From the NCBI GenBank assembly GCA_963668445.1, contig OY764335.1:124001-188000 (forward strand): 64,000 nt of DNA, in the 5' to 3' direction. The translations under genes and the position numbers were made by a program. A model generated the notes under the pieces. That model saw nothing but the letters and a program-made list of their open reading frames with translations, made no database searches and had not been told where the DNA came from. The stretch's first letter is position 1. Each line of letters begins with the position of its first letter. This stretch comes from Poriferisulfidus sp963668445. GTDB lineage: Bacteria > Pseudomonadota > Gammaproteobacteria > Poriferisulfidales > Poriferisulfidaceae. Positions 52,585-60,206 of the stretch are shown piece after piece.

Positions 52585-54936
52585 TCAGCCGGATTCCCGA
52601 AGCGCGGCCCCGGGCGCGCCGGTGCCCCGGTCCATCAGCATCAGCAAGGGGGGGAGCAGCAGGAAATCCGCAACGATCGCAAGCACGACGATCAACGCAG
52701 TAAACAATCCCACGTCCGCCGTCGGAATGAACGGGGACAGCACCAGCACCAGAAAGCCTGCCACCAGTACGATCGAGGTCGTGATCATGGCGTGCCCGGC
52801 GGTCTGCAGCGCGTAGCGCACCGCATCGTCCGGCGTGGCGGCGCGCTCCTCGCGCGCACGGCGGTACTTGCTAAGAAAGTGCACCGTGTCATCCACCACG
52901 ATGCCGATCGTCATGGCCATGACGATCGACAGCGCAAGGCCGACCTCGCCCACCGCCAACCCCCAGATGCCGAAGCCCATCACAGCAGGGACGAGGTTGG
53001 GCACCAAACTCACGAGGCCCAGCCGAAGCGAACGGAGGGCCACAATGAGAACGATGGAAATGCCAAGCAGCGCCGTGAACGTTGCGAGCAGCATGGCCCG
53101 AATGTTGCGCTGTCCAATGTGTGCAAACATAAGCGAAGCACCCGAGCCTTCGGCTCGCACAATGTGCGACGCATGCTCCGAAAGCCAAGCCGCAGCGCGC
53201 GCATTCAGATCCAGCGCCTCTTGCGAAGACAGCGTCCTCGTCGTCACCGTCATGCGCGTCGCCTGCCGAGCCACATCAATCTGGTGATTGAGATCGAGCC
53301 CGAACGGCAGCGACAGCTCGTAGAGCAGCAAGTACTGCGACGCCAGAGCGCGGCTCTCAGGCAACCGGTAGGCGGCCGGGTCGTCGCCGTGCATGCTCTT
53401 GTTCAATTGCCGAAAGACATCGCTCATGGCCATGACGTGCCGCGTTTCCGACTGGGCTCGGAACCAGTCGGCGAAAGCTGCGAGCTCCGCCAGGTACGCA
53501 GGCTCGGCAATGCCTCCGGGACCGGCTGATTCCACCGAATACTCGAGTACGGTATTGCCGCTCAGATGCGCGTCCAGAAAATCCGTATCTTGGCGCATCT
53601 CAACGCTCTCATCGAAGAAATGCACTAAGACATCGTTCAATTCGTTGCGCGGCACGGCTGCCGCCAGCACGAGCACAACGGCTAATGTCCCCCATAGCAG
53701 CAAGACCCGGCGGCGCACAACGAATTCCGCCACGGCGGCGAGCACCGGGTGGTCTTCCGACCCGGGCAGAGGCGCCCGCATCGGCAAGAGCGAAAGCAGC
53801 GCCGGCAGGAACGTAACCGAGAGCATGAATGAGGCGATGACGCCGAAGGCCACGAATGTTCCGAGTTCCCGATACGGCGGCACTTCGGAAAAATTCATGG
53901 TCAGAAAGCCGAATGCCGTGGTGGCGCTCGCAAGAAAGACCGGATGCAGATTAATGCGGAGGGCTTCAATAATCGCCGCATGCTTCGAGTCTCCGACCCG
54001 CATGCGCCGCAGCATCGCCACCAGCAGGTGGACGCAGCTGGCCACCGCGATCATCAGCACGATGGTTGGAGCTGGCGCCGCAGGCGGCGTGAAGCGCAGG
54101 CCGACCCAACCGCCCAATCCCATGGATGCGAGCACCGAAAAGACAATGACCAGCCCCGTCGCCATCACGCCCGCGAAACGCCGGGTCAGAAAACCGAGAA
54201 TCAGCGCCATGATGGCCAAACTCGTGGGCAGGAAAATTTTCTGGCTGGTAATCGATGCCCCCACGAAACTGTTCCCCAGAATCACCGTTCCGACTAGGCG
54301 GATGTCAATGCCCGGGAACCTCTCTTCCGCCTCGGCGGCCAGAGCGTATGCGAACTCGGCGATTTCCGCGACCCTGCGCGTTTCGTCCTCTTCAGGCATG
54401 TCCACCACGACATTCACGGCGCTCACGCCGCCGTCCGGGGCCACGAGATTGCCTGCAAGCCTCGGTTCGGCCAGCGCCGTCTCGCGTATCCAAGCTCGCT
54501 CTTGCGCCACGCCCAACTTCTGCGGGTCTACCAGATTGCGTACGAACAGGTCGTCGCCGTCCGCCGTCGTGTGCTGGAAGTTCCCGACCGAATCGACACG
54601 TGACGAATACGGCGTATGCCATGCCTGCTCCGTCAGCCAAACTGTGGACGCGAGAGCCTGCTCCGAAGTGAAGTCACGATCTTCAGGGACGACGACGAAG
54701 AGCACGTTTTCGCTCTTTCCGTACGTGTTCTCCAATGCCTCGAAAGCCAGAAGCTGGGGGTTGTCCCCGCTGAAGAACATCCGGAAATTCGTCGATGTCG
54801 TCAGGAACAGGCTGCCGCTGGCAGCCACAGCTGTCAGAACCAGTGTTATCGCAATGATCGGCCAACGGGCCGCAATCACCCATTCCCCGTATCGCGCTTC
54901 AAAAGGCCGTATCACGCTGCCGTACCTGTCTGCCAT
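52585..54936 (-). CDS. MMPL-family RND transporter
   Basis: About 783 residues arranged as two homologous halves, each with one helix, a periplasmic loop and five further helices, the MMPL/HpnN layout. Characteristic segments are TTSTNFRMFFSGDNPQLLAF after helix 1, FGFLTMNFSEVPPYRELG and, in the second half, MAMTIGIVVDDTVHFLSKYR, where the DD pair in a membrane helix is the proton-relay site. Such proteins export lipids or lipophilic molecules and often accompany natural-product or hopanoid genes. I chose the ATG at 54936, which has GAAGG eight bases upstream; 54999 is an in-frame alternative without one. It follows the precursor gene, separated by a hairpin. Confidence 0.88.
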   Translation of the reverse strand: MADRYGSVIRPFEARYGEWVIAARWPIIAITLVLTAVAASGSLFLTTSTNFRMFFSGDNPQLLAFEALENTYGKSENVLFVVVPEDRDFTSEQALASTVWLTEQAWHTPYSSRVDSVGNFQHTTADGDDLFVRNLVDPQKLGVAQERAWIRETALAEPRLAGNLVAPDGGVSAVNVVVDMPEEDETRRVAEIAEFAYALAAEAEERFPGIDIRLVGTVILGNSFVGASITSQKIFLPTSLAIMALILGFLTRRFAGVMATGLVIVFSVLASMGLGGWVGLRFTPPAAPAPTIVLMIAVASCVHLLVAMLRRMRVGDSKHAAIIEALRINLHPVFLASATTAFGFLTMNFSEVPPYRELGTFVAFGVIASFMLSVTFLPALLSLLPMRAPLPGSEDHPVLAAVAEFVVRRRVLLLWGTLAVVLVLAAAVPRNELNDVLVHFFDESVEMRQDTDFLDAHLSGNTVLEYSVESAGPGGIAEPAYLAELAAFADWFRAQSETRHVMAMSDVFRQLNKSMHGDDPAAYRLPESRALASQYLLLYELSLPFGLDLNHQIDVARQATRMTVTTRTLSSQEALDLNARAAAWLSEHASHIVRAEGSGASLMFAHIGQRNIRAMLLATFTALLGISIVLIVALRSLRLGLVSLVPNLVPAVMGFGIWGLAVGEVGLALSIVMAMTIGIVVDDTVHFLSKYRRAREERAATPDDAVRYALQTAGHAMITTSIVLVAGFLVLVLSPFIPTADVGLFTALIVVLAIVADFLLLPPLLMLMDRGTGAPGAALRESG

Positions 54937-55097
54937 GGCCGAAGCCTTCTGCACCAATGATATTGCAATCCGCCAGCGCGAGCCCCGCAGGGCCCTCATG
55001 CAAGCGGCAACCGAAATCCCGCCCTAAACTGGCGGCTCTCGCCCGATGCAGGCGTCAGAAACGCCCTAGGACGAGGACCGCCCCATCTCATCAAGTT

Positions 55098-55126
55098 GCT
55101 TCGGTTCGGCTTTGCCGAGCCGAAGC
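55098..55126 (-). promoter_or_regulatory. Hairpin between precursor and MMPL genes
   Basis: Two 13-base arms with one mismatch and a 3-base loop (GCTTCGGCTCGGC-AAA-GCCGAACCGAAGC on the minus strand). No T-run follows, so it is more likely an RNA-stabilising or processing stem than a terminator. It starts 11 bases after the precursor stop. Confidence 0.6.
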
Positions 55127-55137
55127 CAATGCGTACC

Positions 55138-55413
55138 TCAGCAGCAGCAGCTGAGGCCTGCAGCTACCATTTCAAGCTGCTCCTCATCCAGTTCCGCCTT
55201 GGGCGGCAGAGCCAAATGCAAGGTGTTCATGTCACACTCATGAACTTCAACATTGATATTGTCGGGAACTTCAACGCCGAACTCCGAGGCAATGGTGCCT
55301 TTGGGGTCCGACACGAGTTTCTGCCGAAAGTCGGCATCCGTGAATGCTTTTTCGGTCAGTCGCGCACGCATCTCGTCGCCCGACTGGATGGCTTTATCCA
55401 TTAATGATTGCAT
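55138..55413 (-). CDS. NHLP-type (nitrile-hydratase-leader) RiPP precursor peptide
   Basis: A 91-residue peptide. The leader resembles the alpha subunit of nitrile hydratase: RLTEKAFTDADFRQKLVSDP, then IASEFGVEVPDNINVEVHE and LHLALPPKAELDEEQLEMV, as in NHLP precursors (proteusin type). The leader ends VAAG (83-86), the place of the usual double-glycine cleavage site. What follows is only Leu-Ser-Cys-Cys-Cys. The ribosome binding site GAGGA lies ten bases upstream of the ATG. The product would be a modified five-residue peptide, or the cysteines may act as attachment points. There is one further Cys at position 60. It lies between the MMPL gene and the methyltransferases, all on the minus strand, and its exporter genes are at 59.3 kb. 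Confidence 0.88.
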   Translation of the reverse strand: MQSLMDKAIQSGDEMRARLTEKAFTDADFRQKLVSDPKGTIASEFGVEVPDNINVEVHECDMNTLHLALPPKAELDEEQLEMVAAGLSCCC

Positions 55414-55468
55414 TAGAATTTTCCTCGCTAATAGGTGAACTTATTATCATCCCCTTTTGATAGGCGGA

Positions 55469-55497
55469 ATTATGCCCGAAAATTTCCTTCGTGTCAA
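55469..55497 (-). promoter_or_regulatory. Candidate sigma70 promoter of the precursor gene
   Basis: On the minus strand TTGACA (55492-55497) and CATAAT (55469-55474) are separated by exactly 17 bases. The start codon follows 55 bases after the -10. The arrangement mirrors the promoter of the hydroxylase fusion gene. Confidence 0.65.
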
Positions 55498-55513
55498 GGG
55501 CCGGTCAAAACAT

Positions 55514-55605
55514 TGTCAAACCAAAGCTAAAACTTCCTATTGGCGGTCGGAGGAAGCGCCTTGAAAGCCGTCAGGCTTTCCCATTGGATCCAAGCCGGTC
55601 CGAGC
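55514..55605 (-). repeat. Long inverted repeat, right copy, upstream of the precursor gene
   Basis: Reverse complement of 49907-50023 with scattered substitutions and without the 26-base internal duplication. In both copies the repeat lies about 15-20 bases upstream of the -35 element, in the same orientation relative to the downstream gene. Confidence 0.85.
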
Positions 55606-55729
55606 GCGATTTCCGGTTTGCGCCCGGTCTTCGCGCATCCGCCGGCAGGCGTCCCTCCCGGGTCGGTTCGGGCCGCGGCACACAACGGTGCTGTGGCCGC
55701 GCCGCTTCCTGCCGAATAGGCGGGCACGT

Positions 55730-56635
55730 CTAACCGGGTTTCACTGCGCAGTATCGCTTGAGCACGAAATAGCCGTCTCGCCAGGCAGGGTACAGGGTTT
55801 GGAGGGCGCGTACCGTGTCGTCGCGCCGAGATGAGACGGTGTTGCCGAAGTTCAAAAAGAACAGGGCACGGAGGTAATGGTCCATAAGCCGTATATTGTC
55901 TTTTTCCTTTCCGCGGAATCCCTCGAATTCGATGGGTTCCAGACCTGCTTCCCGAAGATGCCGGGTGTACGTGGGCTGATCCCACATGCTGTGGGCTGCC
56001 CATGCGTCGCATATCGGTGTGATGTGCTGCGCGTACTCCTCGGTTGAGAGATTGTCGCCCGCCATGGCATCCGAGGCGCCGATCCGCCCTCCGGGCTTGA
56101 GTATCCGGCGGACCTCGCGCAGAAACCGGCATCGGTCGCTGTAGTAGGCGGCGCTTTCGATGTTGACCACGGCATCGATCGAGTCATCAGCAAAGGGCAG
56201 GTGCAAGGAGCAATCCGCCCATGCGAAGCTGATGCGGTTGTTCAAGCCGGCTTTCGCGACCTTGTCGCGGGCCGTCGTCAATTGCGATTCGGTGATGTTG
56301 ATGCCTGTGACCGTGCAGCCGAACGTTTTCGCCAAGTGGATGGCCGTGCCGCCCACGCCGCAGCCTGCATCCACGGCATGGTCGCCCGGCTTGATCTCGA
56401 CCGGGGCAACGATGGTCTCGATCATGCGTTCCAGAGCGCGTGCGAGGATTTCGGGCTTTGGGCGGGGGTCGCCGTCCTCAGGGCATTCTCCAGGCTCGAA
56501 GATGCCGAAATGAAGATGATCCGGGCTCCATCCGTACTGGTAGCCGGCGGTGGCCGTGTCGTAGTATTCCTGAACCGTGCGCTCATGGCTTTCCGGAGGA
56601 GGCGCGGAGGCCGATGCTGATTCGGGAGGCGGCAT
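55730..56635 (-). CDS. SAM-dependent methyltransferase (paralog 1)
   Basis: A 301-residue class I methyltransferase of the sarcosine/tocopherol-methyltransferase-like type. After an acidic/proline-rich N-terminus, TVQEYYDTATAGYQYGWSPD leads to the SAM-binding motif DAGCGVGGTAIHLA, then VTGINITESQLTTARDK and ADDSIDAVVNIESAAYYSDR, with LKPGGRIGASD (motif III). It is closely related to the gene at 58189-59106. The two flank an FAD oxidoreductase gene. Proposed role: N- or C-methylation of the peptide or of a small molecule made by this locus. Confidence 0.85.
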   Translation of the reverse strand: MPPPESASASAPPPESHERTVQEYYDTATAGYQYGWSPDHLHFGIFEPGECPEDGDPRPKPEILARALERMIETIVAPVEIKPGDHAVDAGCGVGGTAIHLAKTFGCTVTGINITESQLTTARDKVAKAGLNNRISFAWADCSLHLPFADDSIDAVVNIESAAYYSDRCRFLREVRRILKPGGRIGASDAMAGDNLSTEEYAQHITPICDAWAAHSMWDQPTYTRHLREAGLEPIEFEGFRGKEKDNIRLMDHYLRALFFLNFGNTVSSRRDDTVRALQTLYPAWRDGYFVLKRYCAVKPG

Positions 56636-56770
56636 GGATTCGGGAGACGGCGGGAAGGTTCCGGTTTGGTGTCAAGGATTCTGGACTGCCTGCGATTGTA
56701 CTATCCCGGACTCAAATTGCAGGCGCAGACAAGCTCGATGCAGGAACGTGAAGCGGGAAGGCGGCGCCGG

Positions 56771-58144
56771 TTACGGGGCTCGTGACTTCAGGAATCGAGC
56801 CGCCTGTTCGGCTGCATCGATGCCGCTGGCCATGGCTCCGTTCGTTGAGGGCACGCGCATGTAGTCGCCTGCCAGAAAGAGGTTGGGAACCTTCCCGGCG
56901 TGTTCGTGCCGCATCGTTGCGATGGCCTTCAACATGCCAGGTGGCGCCAGACACACGGCTTCCCGCCAGCGGTATACGCGTGTGAACAGTCCTTCGCCGT
57001 CGCCGGGGAGCCGGGTGCCGGGCGGAGTGAGCCGACGTGCGTCGCGAAGCAATGCGCACTTGATTGCCTGATCGTTCAGCGGGAACAATTCCGCAGCGCG
57101 GTCGCCGCCGACGACAAGATCCAGGCTGGCCTTGCCCGGCGGAGCGGATGCGGGCAGGCTGATGGAGCGGTCCAGCAGCAACGGCGCGTCCTCTTCGGGG
57201 TACAGCACGCCGTGCAGCCCGGGCGGCAGCGGATGGTAGTCCAGGCCGATAACGACGCGGCAGCCGCGCGAATAGGCTACCTTGCGCAGGGCATCGCGGA
57301 TGCCTTCCGGCAGGTCGGGAATGATCTCCAGCACCCGAGTGGCGGTGGTGGCGCAGATCACGGCGTCCGCTTCGATGGAGTCGCCGTCCAGGACTACGCT
57401 CGCGACGGCACCGTTTTCGATGACGATGCGCCGGACGGGGCTCGAGACGCGGAGCGCGTCCCCGCACGACGCGGCCATGGCGCGCCCCAGAGAGCCCATC
57501 CCGGTTTCCGGCACGCGCACCTCTTTGATGTTCATCATAATCTGGCTCAGGTAGGTCAGCGCGTACATCGCGCCCATTTGTTCCAGCCGGGCCATGGTCA
57601 TTTTGAAGAAGGCCCGCACCATGAACATCAGTTCCTCGTGCAAGCCGAGGCGCGCCAGATACTCGGCGGCGTTTTCATCCCCGTCGACCTCCGCGAGCTG
57701 CGAATCGCTGGCGAAGCTCAGGTATTCCGAATGTTTCTCGACGGTTTCGACGAGTTTCATGAACGACTGGATGCCGGGCGCTGCAGGTGCCATCATGCCG
57801 AGCATCTGCAGCATCGGAAGGCTTTTGGCGAGCGCGCGTATCTGCTCCGAACCCGCATACGGAACGGTGAGCCGGCCGTTCCAGAACCAGCCGGTGTCGC
57901 CCGCCATGGGAATGAGGCGGATGCCGAATTCGTTGCACATGCGGATGGCGACGTCGTGGGAGGGTGTGAAGAAGTCGGCGCCCTCGTCAATGGAAAAGCC
58001 TGCCGCGCGGTCGCCTCCCAAACGCCCTCCCGCCCGGTCGTTGGCTTCCAGCACGATGGCATCGAGGCCATGCTGCTTGAGCGTGTAGGCGGCTGCCAGG
58101 CCAGCCGTGCCGCCGCCGACGATGGCGATTCTCTGCGCGGTCAT
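56771..58144 (-). CDS. FAD-dependent oxidoreductase (amine oxidase / protoporphyrinogen oxidase-like)
   Basis: A 457-residue flavoprotein. The N-terminal dinucleotide-binding motif is RIAIVGGGTAGLAAAYTLKQ, followed by VLEANDRAGGRLGG (Glu ribose ligand and GG doublet) and, near the C-terminus, NLFLAGDYMRVPSTNGAMAS, the second FAD contact. This is the layout of phytoene desaturases, protoporphyrinogen oxidases and flavin amine oxidases; the substrate cannot be told. The ATG at 58144 begins MTAQRIAIVGGG, and the longer frame upstream is not needed. It lies 44 bases after the second methyltransferase in the same direction. Confidence 0.85.
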   Translation of the reverse strand: MTAQRIAIVGGGTAGLAAAYTLKQHGLDAIVLEANDRAGGRLGGDRAAGFSIDEGADFFTPSHDVAIRMCNEFGIRLIPMAGDTGWFWNGRLTVPYAGSEQIRALAKSLPMLQMLGMMAPAAPGIQSFMKLVETVEKHSEYLSFASDSQLAEVDGDENAAEYLARLGLHEELMFMVRAFFKMTMARLEQMGAMYALTYLSQIMMNIKEVRVPETGMGSLGRAMAASCGDALRVSSPVRRIVIENGAVASVVLDGDSIEADAVICATTATRVLEIIPDLPEGIRDALRKVAYSRGCRVVIGLDYHPLPPGLHGVLYPEEDAPLLLDRSISLPASAPPGKASLDLVVGGDRAAELFPLNDQAIKCALLRDARRLTPPGTRLPGDGEGLFTRVYRWREAVCLAPPGMLKAIATMRHEHAGKVPNLFLAGDYMRVPSTNGAMASGIDAAEQAARFLKSRAP

Positions 58145-58188
58145 GGCGGTTGCTTCGTGTGGAGGCCGGCGGCGTGGCAATGGTGCGC

Positions 58189-59106
58189 TTAGGACGGTTC
58201 CGGCTTTACGGCGCAATACCGTTCAAGCACGAAATACCCGTCGCGCCAAGCGGAGCACAAAGTGCCGCATGCGTTGATCGATTGACGTATCGCGGGAGTG
58301 TCCATGTTGCCCGTGGCCATAGCCAAAAAGAATAGGGCGCGATGCCATTGCTCAAGGAGCCGCAGATTATCGCGGTCTTTATCGCGGAATCCCTCAAATT
58401 CCAGAAGTTCCAGGCCGGCATCGCGCACGCGCCAGGCATACGTGGACGGGTCCCACAAGCTGTGGACCGTCCATGCTTCGCATACCGGGGCAATGTGTTG
58501 CTCATAATCGTCGTCCGACAAGCCGTCGCGCACCATCCAGTCCATCGCGCCAATGCGTCCTCCTGGCTTGAGGATCCGAAAGACCTCGCGCAGGAACTTG
58601 CTGCGGTCGCTGTAGTGGCAGGCGCTTTCGATGTTGACGACTGCATCGACCGAGTCGTCGTCGAAAGGCAGATGCAGGGAGCAATCCGCCCACGCGAAGT
58701 TGATCCGGCCGGCCAAGTTCGCGGCCGCGACTTTCTTCCGGGCCCTATCCAGCTGCTCGTCCGTGATGTTGACGCCGGTGACCGTGCATCCCGCTGTCTT
58801 CGCCAGATAAATGGCCGTGCCGCCAATGCCGCAGCCTGCATCCACGATATGGTCGCCCTCCCGAATTCCGATCGGGTTGGCGATTTCATCGATCATGCGC
58901 TCTAGGGCGCGGGTGAATCCCGGCGATGCTGGAGAATCCCGGTTCTCGGGGCATTCCCCGGGTTCGAAGACGCCGAAATGGATGTGGTCGGGATGCCACC
59001 ACCGCTCCCATCCGGCGGTGGCCGATGCGTAGTATTGGCTGACCTTGCCGCCGTGCTCTGAGCGAGGTGGCGTGCGCGTGGGCGCGGATTTGCCGGGGTC
59101 ATCCAT
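58189..59106 (-). CDS. SAM-dependent methyltransferase (paralog 2)
   Basis: A 305-residue paralog of the gene at 55730-56635: DAGCGIGGTAIYLAKTAGCT (SAM motif), VTGVNITDEQLDRARKK, DDDSVDAVVNIESACHYSDR and the C-terminal SAWRDGYFVLERYCAVKPE are nearly the same in both. It begins the operon methyltransferase-oxidoreductase-methyltransferase on the minus strand and is divergent from the export genes, 197 bases away. Two similar methyltransferases suggest either two positions or two successive methylations. Confidence 0.85.
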   Translation of the reverse strand: MDDPGKSAPTRTPPRSEHGGKVSQYYASATAGWERWWHPDHIHFGVFEPGECPENRDSPASPGFTRALERMIDEIANPIGIREGDHIVDAGCGIGGTAIYLAKTAGCTVTGVNITDEQLDRARKKVAAANLAGRINFAWADCSLHLPFDDDSVDAVVNIESACHYSDRSKFLREVFRILKPGGRIGAMDWMVRDGLSDDDYEQHIAPVCEAWTVHSLWDPSTYAWRVRDAGLELLEFEGFRDKDRDNLRLLEQWHRALFFLAMATGNMDTPAIRQSINACGTLCSAWRDGYFVLERYCAVKPEPS

Positions 59107-59271
59107 CGGAAAGTTTCGGCGCGAGGAAAGCCAGAATGAGGTTGCCCGATTGTATCATGGCGACTTCGCATGCGTGCAGGTTTGCGCGGGTTCAGCACAT
59201 ACTGGAATCCCCAGCGCTCGGCAATTTCTCATTAATTGCCGCCGTGCGTTCCCCGATCTTGTCTAACAGTC

Positions 59272-59277
59272 TATAAT
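59272..59277 (+). promoter_or_regulatory. Candidate -10 element of the NHLP export operon
   Basis: A perfect TATAAT 26 bases before the start codon, with a poor -35 (TTCCCC at 59249-59254, 17-base spacing) and a good GGGGGA ribosome binding site before the ATG. Confidence 0.45.
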
Positions 59278-59303
59278 GAAAAGACATTTTATCGGGGGAA
59301 TCC

Positions 59304-60206
59304 ATGTTTGACCATCTGTTTCCTGAGGAGACATCCGCCAGCAGGAACGAACGTCAGCAACTCGACCATCTGTTGAGAATAGCGGTGCCTCACGAGCGCG
59401 CCATCTTGGCGGGCATCGGCGTATTGCTGCTGGTTTTCGCGGCATGGGTCGCGTTCGGCAGCGTGACCCGCAGCGTCGTGGCCGACGGTCTTCTGATCGA
59501 GCCGGGGGAGCGCCACACAGTCGTTTCGACGGAGTCTGGCCATCTGGTGGAGTTTCTGGCCGCTCTTGGCGACCGCATTGAGGCCGGGTCTCCTGTCGCC
59601 CGGCAAAGCGTGCCAGAACTGGAACACGAGATGGCAATCCTGCGCGACCGGATCGTTCTGCTGGAGGCGCAGGCCGGACAGGATAGCGGCGCCTCGCGGC
59701 CGTTGCTGGATTCGGCCCGGACGGTGCTGTCGCAGATGGAGGCTAGAAGCGCCACGCGGGAGTTGATTGTCAGCCATGCGGGCGGTGAAGTCATGGCGCT
59801 GCAAGTGGCCGTCGGCGACTATTTGCTGGCCGGCACGCCGGTGGCGCAACTCCGTGATGCTGAGGGCCGGCCTCTGCATGCGGTCGTGCATGCCGCACCG
59901 CATGTGGCGCAACGCATCCAGCCGGGCATGCAGGCATCGGTCGAAATCGCGATGCCGGACGGCGCATGGCGCCAAGCGGACGGCGAGGTTGCCGCCGTAA
60001 CGACCGGGCCGCTGTCGCCCGCGGCCGGAATACGCACGCACCGGGTCGACGTGCAACTCCATTCAGGGGCGGAACTCTCCGCGATGGCGGGTGCTCCGTG
60101 CCGCGTCCGCATCGTGACCGGGCAGCATTCGCTGCTCGCATTGCTCGCTCCGGAGCGATTCTCGAGCGGGGCTGCGCCCGTTCTTAAGCGAAGCGGCGAA
60201 AATTGA
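59304..60206 (+). CDS. NHLP system secretion protein, HlyD-like adaptor
   Basis: A 300-residue membrane fusion protein. A short cytoplasmic tail (MFDHLFPEETSASRNERQQL) leads to a single membrane helix (about 35-55, AILAGIGVLLLVFAAWVAFG), then lipoyl/beta-barrel halves (VVADGLLIEPGERHTVVS; LIVSHAGGEVMALQVAVGDY) with only a short helical hairpin. That compact shape and its position immediately before two NHLP-type ABC genes match the HlyD-like subunit of NHLP export systems. It is probably a partner in moving the mature peptide across the periplasm. It overlaps the next gene by four bases. Confidence 0.88.
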   Translation: MFDHLFPEETSASRNERQQLDHLLRIAVPHERAILAGIGVLLLVFAAWVAFGSVTRSVVADGLLIEPGERHTVVSTESGHLVEFLAALGDRIEAGSPVARQSVPELEHEMAILRDRIVLLEAQAGQDSGASRPLLDSARTVLSQMEARSATRELIVSHAGGEVMALQVAVGDYLLAGTPVAQLRDAEGRPLHAVVHAAPHVAQRIQPGMQASVEIAMPDGAWRQADGEVAAVTTGPLSPAAGIRTHRVDVQLHSGAELSAMAGAPCRVRIVTGQHSLLALLAPERFSSGAAPVLKRSGEN

